Below, in pieces: positions 6,693-12,897 of a stretch of DNA of 13,740 nt. The notes beneath the pieces were generated by a model. It was not told the DNA's origin, searched no databases, and was given only the letters and a program-made list of their open reading frames with translations. Every line of letters begins with the position of its first letter. Position 1 is the stretch's first letter. This DNA is from an uncultured Collinsella sp. (GTDB taxonomy: Bacteria > Actinomycetota > Coriobacteriia > Coriobacteriales > Coriobacteriaceae): assembly GCA_900552425.1 (NCBI GenBank), contig URZR01000033.1, positions 1 through 13,740 on the forward strand, written 5' to 3'. Position numbers and translations under genes: made by a program.

Positions 6693-6833
6693 CGTTGAGG
6701 ATATTGCTAATTAGTATAAAGACCGTTCGCGGGTGAAAATCGACCGTTGACGGGTTTAACGTACTTGAAACGTTGGGGCTGGATAGACCGGCGCTGGCTG
6801 GATAACCCCAGGTCAGACCCTGCACGCAACCCC

Positions 6834-7916
6834 CTATCGCACGAAGTACCAGGGGCTTTCCTGCACGGTGGGCTCCAGCGCGATGCCGGTGCGTTCCTTA
6901 AACAGATCCATGTCCTGCGATTTCTCCGTCCACCACGCGTTGGGCTTAAAGGTCATGCTCTCAATGACATGACCGACAAACACACTGTTGCGTAGCTTGG
7001 AGAAGTCGGTGTTCATGATCAGGATGGACGCGAGCACCAGCACGATGCCCAGAACCTTGATCGCGCCGGCGGGCTCGGCGTAGACACCAATGCCCAGCAG
7101 TACGGTGACGACTGTCTCGAATGACATGACGACGGGAACTTTCGACGTCTCGAGCCCCATGGACAGACCCTGCATATATAAGATGTAAGCCACGGCTGTG
7201 GGGATGAGTCCAAAGCCAAGGAACAGCAGCAGCAGCTGTGGCGACATTGCCGCGGCGACATCTGGCCACGGAGCCGCGATAGCCGCCATAACCGCACCGC
7301 CAAAAACAAAGCCCCAAAACGTGACAGCCAGCGGGTGGACCGTCTTGGTTGCTATTCGGCTAAACACCGCGAGCGACGCACCACAAAGGCCTGCAATCAC
7401 GCCCGACGTGACGCCCCAAACCGAAAAATGAAAACCGGAAAGGTCGCCATTGGTCACTGCAAGCACGCAGCCAACGATGTTAAAGACAATGGCAACGAGC
7501 TTGTTGGGGGTCACGTCCTCGCGATAAAGCACGCGGCCGAGCATGACGCCAAACACCGGCGAGGTGTAGAGCAGCACCGAGGCCGTGGACATGCCCACTT
7601 CGCCCATGCACTCGTAATAGCAGGTGTTGGCGGCGGCCAAACCGACGATACCGACAAGCGCGCAGGAAACAAGCTCTTTAGGGCTTGCCTTGAACAGGGT
7701 CAGCGGGCCCTGAACCACGGTAGACCCCTCACCCGGACGGCAGCCCATAAACATCAGGACCGGCGCCAAGATAAGCGCTCCGACCAACAAGCGAAAGGCA
7801 GCCATGCTCTGGGACGAAACGCCCATGGCCGAGATGCCGTTTACAAAGATTCCGATGCTGCCCCACATAAGCGCGGCGATCAGCACCAGCACATAGCCCA
7901 GATTGCTCCTCTTCAA
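6834..7916 (-). CDS. EamA/DMT-family permease
   Basis: Integral membrane protein of the drug/metabolite transporter superfamily with two EamA repeats. Ten hydrophobic segments are visible, from YVLVLIAALMWGSIGIF near the N-terminus to VLGIVLVLASILIM. Family members export amino acids, nucleobases or other metabolites; the substrate here is unknown. After the tenth segment comes a hydrophilic tail of ~60 aa ending SPWYFVR, longer than in most relatives. Start: I chose TTG at 7916 because GAGGAGG lies 5 nt upstream and it gives a typical MKRSNLGYVL start. ATG at 7952 has no SD and would nearly coincide with the predicted transcription start; with it the protein would be 372 aa. The promoter carries TATAACG-type sites as at the PTS operon, so it may export a product of the same pathway (inference). 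Confidence 0.88.
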   Translation of the reverse strand: MKRSNLGYVLVLIAALMWGSIGIFVNGISAMGVSSQSMAAFRLLVGALILAPVLMFMGCRPGEGSTVVQGPLTLFKASPKELVSCALVGIVGLAAANTCYYECMGEVGMSTASVLLYTSPVFGVMLGRVLYREDVTPNKLVAIVFNIVGCVLAVTNGDLSGFHFSVWGVTSGVIAGLCGASLAVFSRIATKTVHPLAVTFWGFVFGGAVMAAIAAPWPDVAAAMSPQLLLLFLGFGLIPTAVAYILYMQGLSMGLETSKVPVVMSFETVVTVLLGIGVYAEPAGAIKVLGIVLVLASILIMNTDFSKLRNSVFVGHVIESMTFKPNAWWTEKSQDMDLFKERTGIALEPTVQESPWYFVR

Positions 7917-7956
7917 CGCAGCCTCCTCAGTATTATTTCCAATATGTTTCATGCTA

Positions 7957-7984
7957 CGTTATAGTCGTTATATACATTTTTCAA
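7957..7984 (-). promoter_or_regulatory. Promoter and candidate regulator 1 site of the DMT permease
   Basis: On the minus strand TTGAAA (7979-7984) and TATAAC (7958-7963) are separated by 15 bp, a short but usable spacer. Within it CGTTATA occurs twice in tandem (plus strand, 7957-7963 and 7966-7972), and TATAACGACT differs by one base from the TATAACGTCT shared by the other two promoters. The predicted transcript starts near 7950, favouring the TTG start at 7916. Confidence 0.5.
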
Positions 7985-8020
7985 GGCACAAATCGGCGAA
8001 CGAGGAAATGATTCCCAGGA

Positions 8021-8062
8021 GTGTCCCCAAGTGCCGGCACAAAAGGAACGTCCCCAAGTGCC
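8021..8062 (-). repeat. Tandem GGCACTTGGGGAC repeat with hairpin
   Basis: On the minus strand GGCACTTGGGGAC occurs twice (8050-8062 and 8023-8035). The first copy, followed by GTTCC and TTTT, closes a stem with GTGCC at 8036-8040. Repeats of this look are familiar to me as REP-like elements in many bacteria, often near Y1-type transposases; none is in this window. It lies in the 331-bp gap between the DMT permease and the second deglycase, which otherwise holds the DMT promoter and the structured element at 8098-8207. Confidence 0.65.
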
Positions 8063-8097
8063 AACCACGGCAACGCCGACGTTTTGGCAATGTCAGC

Positions 8098-8207
8098 GAG
8101 CGCCCGTCATTTGAGCCAAGGTGCCGTGAAATGAAAAGGCGCTGACCTTCTGGTCGCGCCTTTGAAATTGAACGGCAGATTGGCCAAATGCCGGGTGCGC
8201 AGCGTCG
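8098..8207. repeat. Structured intergenic element, copy B
   Basis: Nested helices: P1 CATTTG-a-GCCAA (8108-8119) with TTGGCCAAATG (8180-8190); internal loop GG (8120-8121) opposite GA (8178-8179); P2 TGCCGT (8122-8127) with ACGGCA (8172-8177); P3 AAAGGCGC-t-GACC (8135-8147) with GGTCGCGCCTTT (8152-8163). Flanks GAGCG (8098) and GCAGCGTCG (8199-8207). The same architecture with compensatory base changes recurs at 12898-13010. It lies just past the 3' end of the second deglycase gene. Confidence 0.8.
8135..8163 (-). terminator. Probable terminator of the second deglycase gene (P3 of element copy B)
   Basis: On the minus strand AAAGGCGCGACC, loop AGAA, GGTC-A-GCGCCTTT forms a 12-bp stem with a one-base bulge, followed by TTCATTTC. 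The A/T flanks make it look Rho-independent. It is about 85 nt beyond the stop at 8248. Confidence 0.6.
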
Positions 8208-8210
8208 GCC

Positions 8211-8239
8211 GGTCCGCCGTTCGGTAGAACGGCGGAACC
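8211..8239. other. Hairpin directly after the second deglycase stop codon
   Basis: CCGCCGTTC (8214-8222) and GAACGGCGG (8227-8235) pair perfectly around GGTA and can extend by GGT/ACC over a bulged A. There is no T-tract on the minus strand, so it is not a classic terminator. It could protect the transcript's 3' end. Confidence 0.5.
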
Positions 8240-8247
8240 AATATCCC

Positions 8248-9240
8248 CTAGTAGTCCAGCTTCCACATGTAGCGGCGCGTCATGTAGTCCTTGTGGGTAA
8301 CGGCAGAGAGCGCACGCATGTAGACGTTGTTGAGGATCGGGGCAAAGATCAGGTGGTTGAAGTATTCGCTCACGCTGTCCTTGATGTCGTTGAGGCCGAG
8401 CTCCTTGGCATCGAGCTGGTAGACGCGCTCGCCACCGTACTGATTGACAAAACGGATGCCGCGCTCGTCGTTGCAGCGGCTGCGGCCGACGCTGATGAGC
8501 TGGAACAGCGAGGTGCGCTTGTCCAGGATCTCGAAGGGGCCGTGGAAGAAGTCGCAGGTGTTGATGGTGCAGGAGTCGATCTGCAGCATCTCCTGCACGT
8601 TGCAGATGCTAAAGACGTAGGCGGCACCAAAGAGCGGGCCCTGAGCCATAACGTTGATGCAGGGCTTGTCGGCGTTCTGCTCGGCCCACTTGGCTGCGAG
8701 CGGACGGGTGTACTCGACGGCCTTGCGATAGATGGGATCGACCAGGTCGAAGGCGGCCATAGCGGTCTCGTACTCGGCATAGCCCTCGGTCTGCTGCGTG
8801 AGCTCCATGGCGATCATGGTCACGACGGCGGAGTTGGTGCGGCCCATGCAGGACTCGTCGACGGCCAGGCTGTCGTACTGAATCTTGTAGTCGCAGACCT
8901 CGGTGAGGGCGGACTCGTCAACATAGATGGCGATGGTGCTGGCGCCGTGGTTCTTGGCGACCTGGGCGGCGACGATGGTCTCCTTGGTGCCGCGCATGGA
9001 CACGACGACGGCCAGGGTGTTCTCGTTGACGTAGGCAGGCGTGGCGTGCACGAACTCGTTGCTGGTGTAGCTGGAGCTCACGACCTGCGTGGCCTCGTGC
9101 TCCATAAAGTACTGGGCAGGATAGTTGCCGCCGTTGGATCCACCGGCGCCAATCCACACGACGCGCTTGATGCCGCCCTTGTCCGCCTTGTCAGCCAAAA
9201 CCTGGGAGACGACATCCTTAACCTGTTCCTGAGTAGTCAT
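8248..9240 (-). CDS. Second SIS-domain deglycase-like protein (FrlB/FraB family)
   Basis: Predicted cytoplasmic sugar-phosphate enzyme of 330 aa, a paralog of the deglycase at 2867-3850: both share TP.YVNE/TPSWVNE, LTQQTEGY/LQQTEGY, FFHGPFE/YFHGPFE and the ending RRYMWKL.Y. The SIS motifs are GAGGSNG (31-37) and SMRGTKET (81-88) in the first half and NVMAQGPLFGAAYVFS in the second. The conserved GE of the GEF.HGP motif is replaced by Cys229-Asp230 (NTCDFFHGP), so the acidic residue is Asp, not Glu, suggesting a different substrate or altered catalysis. ATG 9240 has AAAGG about 10 nt upstream. It is transcribed divergently from GntR regulator 2, with shared ATACAnGTT sites between them. In Salmonella the Gfr system likewise uses two SIS deglycases for two Amadori compounds. 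Confidence 0.85.
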   Translation of the reverse strand: MTTQEQVKDVVSQVLADKADKGGIKRVVWIGAGGSNGGNYPAQYFMEHEATQVVSSSYTSNEFVHATPAYVNENTLAVVVSMRGTKETIVAAQVAKNHGASTIAIYVDESALTEVCDYKIQYDSLAVDESCMGRTNSAVVTMIAMELTQQTEGYAEYETAMAAFDLVDPIYRKAVEYTRPLAAKWAEQNADKPCINVMAQGPLFGAAYVFSICNVQEMLQIDSCTINTCDFFHGPFEILDKRTSLFQLISVGRSRCNDERGIRFVNQYGGERVYQLDAKELGLNDIKDSVSEYFNHLIFAPILNNVYMRALSAVTHKDYMTRRYMWKLDY

Positions 9241-9280
9241 CGTGCATCAGCCTTTCTTCTCGTTTGATGCTCTCGATGGC

Positions 9281-9301
9281 ATACAAGTTACATACATGTT
9301 T
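9281..9301. promoter_or_regulatory. Candidate GntR regulator 2 operator, deglycase side
   Basis: Two direct half-sites ATACAAGTT (9281-9289) and ATACATGTT (9292-9300), start-to-start 11 bp, lie about 40 bp upstream of the second deglycase start. A related inverted half-site, TAGTTGTATGC, is at 9315-9325. The same tandem pair recurs at 9421-9440. Confidence 0.6.
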
Positions 9302-9398
9302 TGGTTATGTCGACTAGTTGTATGCTATATTTGTCTTAGAAATTTTTGCTGGTAAAGTTTTCGGCAAGCCATTACCAGCGGTTTTGTTGTCATGTTGG

Positions 9399-9441
9399 AT
9401 ACATGCTTGGTTCTGTAAGCATACAAGTTAGATACAGGTTG
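9399..9441. promoter_or_regulatory. Candidate GntR regulator 2 operator, regulator side
   Basis: Half-sites ATACATGCTT (9399), ATACAAGTTA (9421) and ATACAGGTTG (9432) share one orientation and are 22 and 11 bp apart, on one face of the helix. The last two end 5 bp before the regulator 2 ATG, so binding would cover its leader and weak SD. Negative autoregulation is the likely reading. Confidence 0.6.
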
Positions 9442-9446
9442 TTCGC

Positions 9447-10169
9447 ATGAGCACTTCGTCGAAAAAGAACTTGACCCAATACGAGCGTCTGGCGGCAACG
9501 CTTCGCGACCGCATTGCCGCCGGCACCTACGCCCGCGGAGATAAACTGCCGTCCGAGATGGAACTCATGGACGAATCGGGCCTGTCGCGCAGCACCGTGC
9601 GCCATGCCCTTAAGGTGCTTGTTGACGAGGGCCTGATTCGAACCGAGCGCGGGCGCGGCGCCTTTGTGGCCGACACACCGGCGCTCCACGAGAACAACCT
9701 GGTGTTTTCGAGCTATACCAAGCAGGTCGAAGGCCAGGGTATGAAGCCCACCACGCGCACGGTGGACTCGGGCTTTGCCAAAGCAATGGGCAGCGTGGCC
9801 AAGTTCTTTGACGCTAGCGTGGGCAGCAAGCTTGTCAAACTTGTCCGCCTGCGTTACCTGGACGATGCGCCACTGTGCCTGGAGACCACCTATTTGCCGC
9901 CAAGCTTTGGGTCGCTCATCGATCGCGATATCAACGGTTCGCTCTACGCCACGCTGCGCCAGGAGTTCCATCGCGCGCCGGCGCAGGGGCATAAGACCTT
10001 TGAGGTGTGCTATGCGTCGCAAAACGAGGCATTTTTGCTCAACGTCGAGCGCGGGCAGGCGCTGATCCTGATCACCGACTACGTCTACGACACCGACGGC
10101 CGTCCGCTCCATGTCTCCAAGCGCATCCAACGCACCGACCGCGCCAAATACACCGAGCCCATCGGCTAA
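9447..10169 (+). CDS. GntR/HutC-family transcriptional regulator 2
   Basis: DNA-binding repressor of 240 aa. Residues about 9-78 are the winged helix-turn-helix (LTQYERLAATLRDRIAAGTY, KLPSEMELMDESGLSRSTVR, GRGAFVAD). Residues about 90-235 form a UTRA ligand domain (LVKLVRLRYLDDAPLCLETTYLP, LILITDYVYDTDGRPLHVSKR), the fold that senses sugar phosphates in FrlR and NagR relatives. The ATG at 9447 is preceded only by a weak AGG within the operator repeat, so translation initiation looks modest. The gene is divergent from the second SIS deglycase, its probable target, and ends in a hairpin with a T-run. It resembles regulator 1 in family only; sequence identity outside the HTH is low by eye. Confidence 0.93.
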   Translation: MSTSSKKNLTQYERLAATLRDRIAAGTYARGDKLPSEMELMDESGLSRSTVRHALKVLVDEGLIRTERGRGAFVADTPALHENNLVFSSYTKQVEGQGMKPTTRTVDSGFAKAMGSVAKFFDASVGSKLVKLVRLRYLDDAPLCLETTYLPPSFGSLIDRDINGSLYATLRQEFHRAPAQGHKTFEVCYASQNEAFLLNVERGQALILITDYVYDTDGRPLHVSKRIQRTDRAKYTEPIG

Positions 10170-10205
10170 CCACCACAAAGGGACAGGCACCTTCGTGGTG
10201 GTTTT
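10169..10205 (+). terminator. Terminator of GntR regulator 2, with GGGACAG core
   Basis: ACCACCAC (10169-10176) pairs with GTGGTGGT (10195-10202); the stem can continue past an A-C mismatch through AAG/CTT. TTTT follows on the plus strand. The hairpin starts in the regulator 2 stop codon and its T-run enters the stop codon of the convergent acetyltransferase gene, so it serves a convergent junction. Its interior, AAAGGGACAGGCACCTT, carries the core seen in the 44-bp repeats. Confidence 0.8.
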
Positions 10206-10785
10206 AGGCGGGAAGGTCGGGGAACCAGGTTGGTTTGGGCTGGTTGGGGGTGCGCTCGGCCAGGACCAGCTCCATCCAGCACATGTCGTACCAGCGGCCG
10301 AACTTTTGGGCACAGCGGTCGAAAGCACCCACCAAGCGATATCCCATATGGACATGGAAGTCCTGGCTGTTGTGCGTTAGATACTCGTCGTCCTTGTCGT
10401 GCGGCACGGCGATGAGCGCGCACATGTTGGTGATGCCCATCGCGATCAGGCACTGCTTGAGCGCATCGTGCAGCTTGCGGCCCAGCCCGCCGTGGCGCAC
10501 GTCGCGTGCCAGGTAAATCGACGTCTCGACCGACCAGTCGTATGCCTCGCGGCTGTTGAGCGGACTCGCATAGGCATAGCCTACCGGACGCCCGTCCAGC
10601 TCCATCACCAGATACGGATAGCGCTTGAGCGTACGCTCGATGCGCCCGGCGAACTCCCCAACGCTCGGCACCTCGTATTCGCAGGTAATCGCCGTCTGGC
10701 GCACATACGGCTCATAGATGGCAAGCAACGCCGGCGCGTCTTCGGGCGTCGCCAGGCGAATCGCCGGCTCGGACATCTCGGTCAT
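10204..10785 (-). CDS. GNAT-family N-acetyltransferase, phosphinothricin/methionine-sulfone acetyltransferase-like
   Basis: Cytoplasmic acetyl-CoA-dependent acetyltransferase of 193 aa, of the Pat/MnaT (YncA) type. Visible features are IRLATPEDAPALLAIYEPYV at the N-terminus, EVPSVGEFAGRI, the strand WSVETSIYLARDVRHGG (83-99) and the acetyl-CoA pyrophosphate loop RHGGLG (97-102). The C-terminal half has HNSQDFHVHMGYRLVGAF and the W..M.WMEL ending typical of this group, which acetylates phosphinothricin-like compounds or methionine sulfone/sulfoximine. ATG 10785 has GAAGGG about 4 nt upstream; the second ATG at 10776 is 13 nt from it. It lies 25 nt beyond the terminator of the threonine-aldolase-like gene, so it either has a promoter inside that terminator region or relies on readthrough. 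No link to the sugar genes is seen. Confidence 0.9.
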   Translation of the reverse strand: MTEMSEPAIRLATPEDAPALLAIYEPYVRQTAITCEYEVPSVGEFAGRIERTLKRYPYLVMELDGRPVGYAYASPLNSREAYDWSVETSIYLARDVRHGGLGRKLHDALKQCLIAMGITNMCALIAVPHDKDDEYLTHNSQDFHVHMGYRLVGAFDRCAQKFGRWYDMCWMELVLAERTPNQPKPTWFPDLPA

Positions 10786-10810
10786 ACAACCCTTCTCTCT
10801 CAAAAACAAA

Positions 10811-10844
10811 GGCCGCCTTGCGCCAAACCCAGCGCAAGGCGGCC
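10811..10844 (-). terminator. Rho-independent terminator of the threonine-aldolase-like gene
   Basis: Perfect 13-bp stem GGCCGCCTTGCGC (10811-10823) with GCGCAAGGCGGCC (10832-10844) and an 8-base loop; on the minus strand it is followed by TTTGTTTTTGAG. It lies about 20 nt past the stop codon. Confidence 0.92.
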
Positions 10845-10862
10845 CCTCGTCATTACATCAGG

Positions 10863-11888
10863 CTACAGGACAGCCGCCAGCGCGTCGATGTCCTCCTGCG
10901 TCGTGGCCCAGCTGGTGCAAAAGCGCACCACCGTGTGGGTATCGTCGTACTTTTCCCAGTACTCGATCGCCGCATGCTCGCGAATGCGGGCCATGTCCTC
11001 GTTGGGCAGAATCACGAACTGCTGGTTTGTGGGCGTCTCCAAAAAGAACTGGTAGCCGCGCTCGTGCAGCACACGACGCAGCGCCTGGGCCGTCTGAATC
11101 GCCTGTCGACCAATCTCAAAATACAGGCCATCGGTAAAGAGCGCCTCAAACTGCACGCCCGTCAGGCGGCCCTTGGCCAACAGCGCGCCGTGCTGCTTAA
11201 TACGCGGAATGGGATGCGCCGGAGCGTGCATGCCGCAGAACACCACAGCCTCGCCGCAAAGCGCGCCGCACTTGGTGCCGCCGATGTAGAACACGTCGCA
11301 CAGCTGCGCCAGCTCGGGCAGGGTAATGTCGCACTCATCGGCCGCCAGTGCATAGGCCAGACGAGCACCGTCCACAAACAGCGGAATCTCGCGCTTCTGG
11401 CACACCGCGTGAATCGCCGCGAGCTCGGCCTTGGAGTACAGCGTGCCGTACTCGGTCGATAGACTCACGTACACGGCGCCCGGGAACACCGTGTGCTCGT
11501 AGCTCTCGTTTTCGTAGAACACCTGAATATAGTTCTCGAGATCCTCGGCGTGCATCTTGCCCTCGTAGCCGGGGATGGTGAGCACCTTGTGGCCGCCAAA
11601 CTCGATGGCGCCCGCCTCGTGGCAAGCGACATGGCCGGTCTCGGCGGCAACGACGCCCTCGTAGGGCGCGAGCAGCATGTCAATCACCGTCGCGTTGGTC
11701 TGCGTGCCGCCCACCAGCAAGAACACGTCGGCATCGGGGGCCTGACAGGCCTCGCGAATCAGCTGCTTGGCACGCTCGGTGTGCGCATCGGTACCGTAGC
11801 CGGGCTGTGGCTCCATGTTGGTATCGACGAGCGCCTGCAGCACTGCCGGATGAGCACCGTGGGAATAGTCGTTGTTGAACGCGAGCAT
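10863..11888 (-). CDS. Low-specificity threonine aldolase / beta-eliminating lyase family PLP enzyme
   Basis: Fold-type I PLP enzyme of 341 aa that most likely cleaves L-threonine or L-allo-threonine to glycine and acetaldehyde. Signatures: FNNDYSHGAHPAVL at the start, the cofactor loop GGTQTN (60-65), His86 in TGHVACHEAGA stacking on the PLP ring, Asp173 and Arg176 in VDGARL, and Lys206 in GGTKCGA as the Schiff-base lysine. It belongs to the clade that begins FxNDYSxGAHP, not to the E. coli LtaE type. ATG 11888 follows AGAGAGGA at about 5 nt. It starts 45 nt after the PAP2 gene on the same strand, so the two may be cotranscribed, and it ends at a strong terminator. Possible alternatives in the same fold are other beta-hydroxy-amino-acid aldolases. 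Confidence 0.9.
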   Translation of the reverse strand: MLAFNNDYSHGAHPAVLQALVDTNMEPQPGYGTDAHTERAKQLIREACQAPDADVFLLVGGTQTNATVIDMLLAPYEGVVAAETGHVACHEAGAIEFGGHKVLTIPGYEGKMHAEDLENYIQVFYENESYEHTVFPGAVYVSLSTEYGTLYSKAELAAIHAVCQKREIPLFVDGARLAYALAADECDITLPELAQLCDVFYIGGTKCGALCGEAVVFCGMHAPAHPIPRIKQHGALLAKGRLTGVQFEALFTDGLYFEIGRQAIQTAQALRRVLHERGYQFFLETPTNQQFVILPNEDMARIREHAAIEYWEKYDDTHTVVRFCTSWATTQEDIDALAAVL

Positions 11889-11933
11889 GGCAATCCTCTC
11901 TAGCCGGGCATGGGCCCGATGATTTAAACGCCG

Positions 11934-12797
11934 CTATTGTACGCCGCCCGGATAGGCAATGCGCGCGGCAAGGCACTCAAGTGCCAGCACCAGGGCAAAG
12001 CCGCAGCTCACGTCAGTCAAAAAGTGCGCACCGATCACAATGCGGCCAAAGGCGACGAGCGCCGCAACCGCAGCCGCCGTCCAAAAGACCACGCGACGGC
12101 GCGACGGCTTTTCCTTAAAGGACGCCGCAGGAAGCCCGGCAAGCATAAGACCGATCGCCGCGTGCGCCGTGTGTCCGCTCGCAAACGACTTAAAGCCGTC
12201 CTTGATTACGCCGGCCGCAATATAGCTCCACTTGTCGGGGTTGCCAATCACCCACCACGGCTGAAAATTGAGCCCCGGCGTGACCTCGATCACGCGCATG
12301 CGCGGGCGCGACCACAGCGGCTTGACAACCACGTTGAGGATGATGGCCTGAGCGACCCACACGGCAAGCACCATCAGCGCCCAGCGCGTGAGCTCGTCGG
12401 AGTCGGTGTCGCGCGTGAGGCGATAGACGACAAGGTTGGCAGCGATGACCAGCACAAACGTCAGCACCAACTGGACAGCGATGAGTTTGCCGCCAACCTT
12501 CAGGGACGAGACGATCTCGTAGCCGGCCAGGCCAACGTTGACGAGGATGCCGAGCACGGCGAGCCATTTGCTCCCCCTGGAGTCGGGACGCACCGCGCGC
12601 ACGAGCATAACGCCCGCGACGCTCGCCGTCAGCTCAAACGGCAGCTCGCCGGCGGCCTCGATAAAGCGGCCGTACATGCTGCCGATGTTGAACAGCGCGC
12701 TCGAGATCTGATAATCGAAGAAACTGCCCACGCCCAGACAAAGGCACAGGACAACCGCGATAATGGCGACATCTTTCTTATAGATATATCCGAACAT
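11934..12797 (-). CDS. PAP2-family membrane phosphatase
   Basis: Integral membrane phosphatidic-acid phosphatase type 2 protein of 287 aa, expected to dephosphorylate a lipid phosphate or undecaprenyl pyrophosphate with the active site facing outward. Hydrophobic segments include VAIIAVVLCLCLGVGSF, ASVAGVMLVRAV, WLAVLGILVNVGLAGY, LIAVQLVLTFVLVIAANLVVY and MVLAVWVAQAIILNVVV. The three PAP2 motifs are visible: VKPLWSRPRMR, FASGHTAHA, and FGRIVIGAHFLTDV, giving the catalytic His of SGH and the Arg/His/Asp triad partner residues. Unusually, ~40 residues separate the first two motifs. ATG 12797 has AAAGGA about 5 nt upstream. It lies downstream of mfd across 220 bp of intergenic DNA and directly upstream of the threonine-aldolase-like gene. 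Confidence 0.92.
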   Translation of the reverse strand: MFGYIYKKDVAIIAVVLCLCLGVGSFFDYQISSALFNIGSMYGRFIEAAGELPFELTASVAGVMLVRAVRPDSRGSKWLAVLGILVNVGLAGYEIVSSLKVGGKLIAVQLVLTFVLVIAANLVVYRLTRDTDSDELTRWALMVLAVWVAQAIILNVVVKPLWSRPRMRVIEVTPGLNFQPWWVIGNPDKWSYIAAGVIKDGFKSFASGHTAHAAIGLMLAGLPAASFKEKPSRRRVVFWTAAAVAALVAFGRIVIGAHFLTDVSCGFALVLALECLAARIAYPGGVQ

Positions 12798-12838
12798 GCT
12801 TTCCTTTCGATGGGGCTGGAATCAACCTGCAACGTGGC

Positions 12839-12868
12839 GGGACAAAGAGCCGCTGATGTCTTTGTCCC
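12839..12868. other. Inverted repeat upstream of the PAP2 gene
   Basis: GGGACAAAG (12839-12847) and CTTTGTCCC (12860-12868) form a perfect 9-bp stem with a 12-base loop in the mfd-PAP2 gap. No T-tract follows on either strand. It could be an operator, a leader hairpin of the PAP2 transcript or a degraded palindromic repeat. Confidence 0.5.
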
Positions 12869-12897
12869 ATATATTCCCTTACTGGTTGAGCATAAGT

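Noticed and set aside
7903..8145. Possible small plus-strand gene of 80 codons in the DMT-deglycase gap
   Set aside because: It spans the DMT promoter, the tandem repeat and part of the structured element, has no SD, and gives an Arg/Cys/Pro-rich sequence without similarity that I recognise.
8188..9267. Long plus-strand reading frame (359 codons) opposite the second deglycase gene
   Set aside because: Same artefact: the minus strand holds a clear SIS protein, and the antisense translation is repetitive Val/Asp/Gly/Leu.
9390..10355. Minus-strand reading frame of 321 codons opposite regulator 2
   Set aside because: The plus strand encodes a textbook GntR/UTRA protein. The antisense frame also runs across the terminator and into the acetyltransferase gene.
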